Part shown: positions 62,481-64,000 of the stretch, piece by piece
Numbering within the stretch: position 1 is the stretch's first letter
How the letters are laid out: each line of letters starts with the position of its first letter
Assembly: GCF_009301415.1 (NCBI RefSeq)
Contig: NZ_CP045072.1
Span: 1,727,001-1,791,000, forward strand
Length of the DNA: 64,000 nucleotides
Direction of reading: 5' to 3'
From: Paracoccus kondratievae
GTDB taxonomy: Bacteria; Pseudomonadota; Alphaproteobacteria; Rhodobacterales; Rhodobacteraceae
The notes under the pieces: model-generated
Told to the model about the DNA's origin: nothing
Database searches by the model: none
Seen by the model: the letters and a program-made list of their open reading frames with translations, nothing else
Program-made: the position numbers and the translations under genes

Positions 62481-62506
62481 GGTTCCGTAATACCGGAACC
62501 TTTTTT
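62481..62506. promoter_or_regulatory. hairpin in the adk-rpsM gap, rpsM leader
   Basis: GGTTCCG, 6-base loop TAATAC, CGGAACC, then T6 on the plus strand. On the transcribed minus strand this is a hairpin preceded by A6, ending ~24 bases before the rpsM GTG. It may be a leader structure of the alpha operon; on the plus strand it looks like an intrinsic terminator for antisense transcription. Confidence 0.5.
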
Positions 62507-62611
62507 CACAACCAAAGACCCGAAAGCCGTGCCTTCGGGCCTAAAGCTACACCTGAGACTCAGGTGATTCTCTTCCGAGATGCTGCGAATTAAGGGATTT
62601 GCAGGTCGAGG

Positions 62612-63274
62612 TCAACCCTGACCCGGAAACCTGTCCATAATCCGCGAGATCTGGCCGGCAACCTCATCAATCTCGGCAAGGCCATCGACCGTATGCAGGT
62701 TCCCCTTGACGTAGAAGTAACCGATCAGCGGCGAAGTCTTTTTGTAATACTCCATCAACCGCGTCTTGAGGCTTTCCTCATTGTCATCGGCGCGACGACG
62801 CAGGTCGGTCGAGCCACAGACATCGCAGACCCCCGGCTCTTTCGTCGGCTTGGTCACATCGTGATAGACCTCACCGCAATTGCCGCAGGTAAAACGGCCG
62901 GTGATGCGCGAAACCAGCGCCGCGTCATCGACCCGCATCTCGATCACGGCATCAACGCGCTGATCCATTTCCGCCATCAGCGATTGCAGCGCGTCGGCCT
63001 GTGCCAGAGTGCGCGGGAAGCCGTCAAAGATGAAGCCCTTACTGCGCTGCGCCAGTTTTTCCCGGATCAGACCAATGACAATCTCATCCGTCACCAGCTC
63101 GCCCCGGTCCATGACCTCAGCCACGCGCTTGCCCATCTCGGTGCCCGAGTTGCGCGCTTCGCGCAGCATATCGCCGGTCGAGAGCTGGACGAGACCGCGC
63201 TCGTCGATCAGACGCCGCGCCTGGGTGCCTTTGCCTGCGCCGGGCGGGCCCAGCAGAATGATGTTGATCGCCAT
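62612..63274 (-). CDS. adk: adenylate kinase
   Basis: A 220-residue enzyme (ATP + AMP to 2 ADP). NMP-binding P-loop [29 protein letters not shown], and an extended LID domain with a zinc-type four-Cys site (CGNCG ... CDVCG at ~130-155), the long, metal-binding form. It sits between secY and rpsM as usual in alphaproteobacteria. Confidence 0.98.
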   Translation of the reverse strand: MAINIILLGPPGAGKGTQARRLIDERGLVQLSTGDMLREARNSGTEMGKRVAEVMDRGELVTDEIVIGLIREKLAQRSKGFIFDGFPRTLAQADALQSLMAEMDQRVDAVIEMRVDDAALVSRITGRFTCGNCGEVYHDVTKPTKEPGVCDVCGSTDLRRRADDNEESLKTRLMEYYKKTSPLIGYFYVKGNLHTVDGLAEIDEVAGQISRIMDRFPGQG

Positions 63275-63310
63275 GTCTCGTCCCTCTCCTACCCTTATGG
63301 TGGGCTTGCC

Positions 63311-64000
63311 TCAGCGACGCGCGGGGGCCTTGCGCGTCTTCGCCTTGCCACGCTTGCCGCGCAGCTGCGATTTCTCAATCAGACCTTCGTACTGATGCGC
63401 CAGCAGGTGGCTCTGCACCTGGTTGATCGTATCCATGACCACGCTGACAACGATCAGCACCGACGTTCCGCCAAAATAAAAGGGGATCGCCAGCTGGTTA
63501 CGGATGACCTCAGGCAAAAGGCAGACAAAGGTCAGGTAGGCCGAACCAATGACCAGCACCCGGGTCACTACATAGGTCAGATAATCCTCGGTCCGTTTGC
63601 CGGGACGAATGCCCGGAATGAACCCGCCCTGATTCTTCAGGTTCTCGGCCACATCCTCGGTCTTGAAGCTGACGTTGAACGTGTAAAAGTAGGTAAAGAA
63701 CACGATCAGCGCCGCAAAGAACAGTAGGTAAAGCGGCTGGCCGGGGCCAAAATAGGCAAGGATCGTCGACATGATCGGGCCCGTCTGATTGCCCGAGAAA
63801 GTCGAGATCGTCACCGGCAACAGCAGCAGCGAGCTGGCAAAAATCGCCGGGATCACGCCCGCCGGGTTCACCTTGATCGGCAGGTGCGAGGACTGGCCGT
63901 CATAGATCTTCATCCCGACCTGCCGCCGCGGGTACTGGATGTGGATCTTGCGAAGCGCCCGCTCCATGAAGACCACAAAGGCAATCACTGCGGCGACCAT
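63311..64000 (-). CDS. secY: preprotein translocase subunit SecY (partial, N-terminus off window)
   Basis: The last ~229 residues of the protein-conducting channel: QYPRRQVGMKIYDGQSSHLPIKVNPAGVIPAIFASSLLLLPVTIS, then TM7-TM10, FKTEDVAENLKNQGGFIPGIRPGKRTEDYLTYVVTRV (the cytoplasmic loop that contacts SecA/ribosome) and the basic tail. The gene begins beyond base 64000; the Met at the edge is internal. First visible gene of the spc-alpha ribosomal block. Confidence 0.97.
   Translation of the reverse strand: MVAAVIAFVVFMERALRKIHIQYPRRQVGMKIYDGQSSHLPIKVNPAGVIPAIFASSLLLLPVTISTFSGNQTGPIMSTILAYFGPGQPLYLLFFAALIVFFTYFYTFNVSFKTEDVAENLKNQGGFIPGIRPGKRTEDYLTYVVTRVLVIGSAYLTFVCLLPEVIRNQLAIPFYFGGTSVLIVVSVVMDTINQVQSHLLAHQYEGLIEKSQLRGKRGKAKTRKAPARR

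Noticed and set aside
1..64000. CRISPR array, tRNA, rRNA, prophage or insertion sequence
   Set aside because: I scanned intergenic regions for regular repeats, cloverleaf-like sequences and transposase motifs and found none. A tRNAscan or ISfinder search would be more sensitive than reading.

Overview
The window reads as GC-rich chromosomal DNA of an alphaproteobacterium of the Rhodobacteraceae/Paracoccaceae, most like Paracoccus. Evidence: a phosphatidylcholine synthase, a 318-residue L-malyl-CoA/beta-methylmalyl-CoA lyase, an aapJQMP amino-acid transporter, an alphaproteobacterial serC leader RNA, several RTX/Hint secreted proteins, and a single LuxR/LuxI pair. Genus assignment is inference. 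No tRNA, rRNA, CRISPR array, insertion sequence or prophage was seen.

Left end to 11.5 kb is accessory and surface/secretion related. It holds the first ~1750 residues of a type I polyketide synthase (KS-AT-KR-DH-ACP, cut by the window edge), an O-antigen-ligase/polymerase-like membrane protein, a WecG/TagA-type glycosyltransferase, and two paralogous RTX proteins, one with a C-terminal Hint domain. From 11.7 to 16.4 kb lie an iron/polyamine-type ABC importer and a secreted hydratase-like protein. mutS follows. From 19.4 to 23.4 kb is a four-gene cluster of Anbu proteasome homologue, transglutaminase, alpha-E protein and circularly permuted ATP-grasp ligase, the most unusual biochemical system in the window. 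It is followed by a decayed serralysin (M10) protease pseudogene and an ~800 bp gene-poor gap.

From 25.5 to 49.3 kb the genes are mostly metabolic or envelope genes. They include an anti-sigma antagonist/kinase pair, hspQ, creA-like, a Na/Pi cotransporter, a protein phosphatase, all three serine biosynthesis genes (serA, and serC with its leader RNA, divergent from serB), and pcs. A peptide-type binding protein follows, and its likely permease/ATPase genes lie ~6 kb further on. There are two peptidoglycan enzymes, glsB-like, dadA, an MFS_3 exporter, mcl1, a D-amino-acid aminotransferase and a third, membrane-anchored RTX protein.

The right end contains aapJQMP, a chain of overlapping genes (rarA, crcB, a pseudouridine synthase, a HAD phosphatase; atp12 overlaps last), the luxR-luxI quorum-sensing pair, and the end of the ribosomal spc/alpha region (secY-adk-rpsM-rpsK-rpoA-rplQ). 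Gene starts were chosen by family alignment from memory, ribosome-binding sites and 4-base overlaps. Long ORFs antisense to these genes are GC-codon shadows and are omitted.
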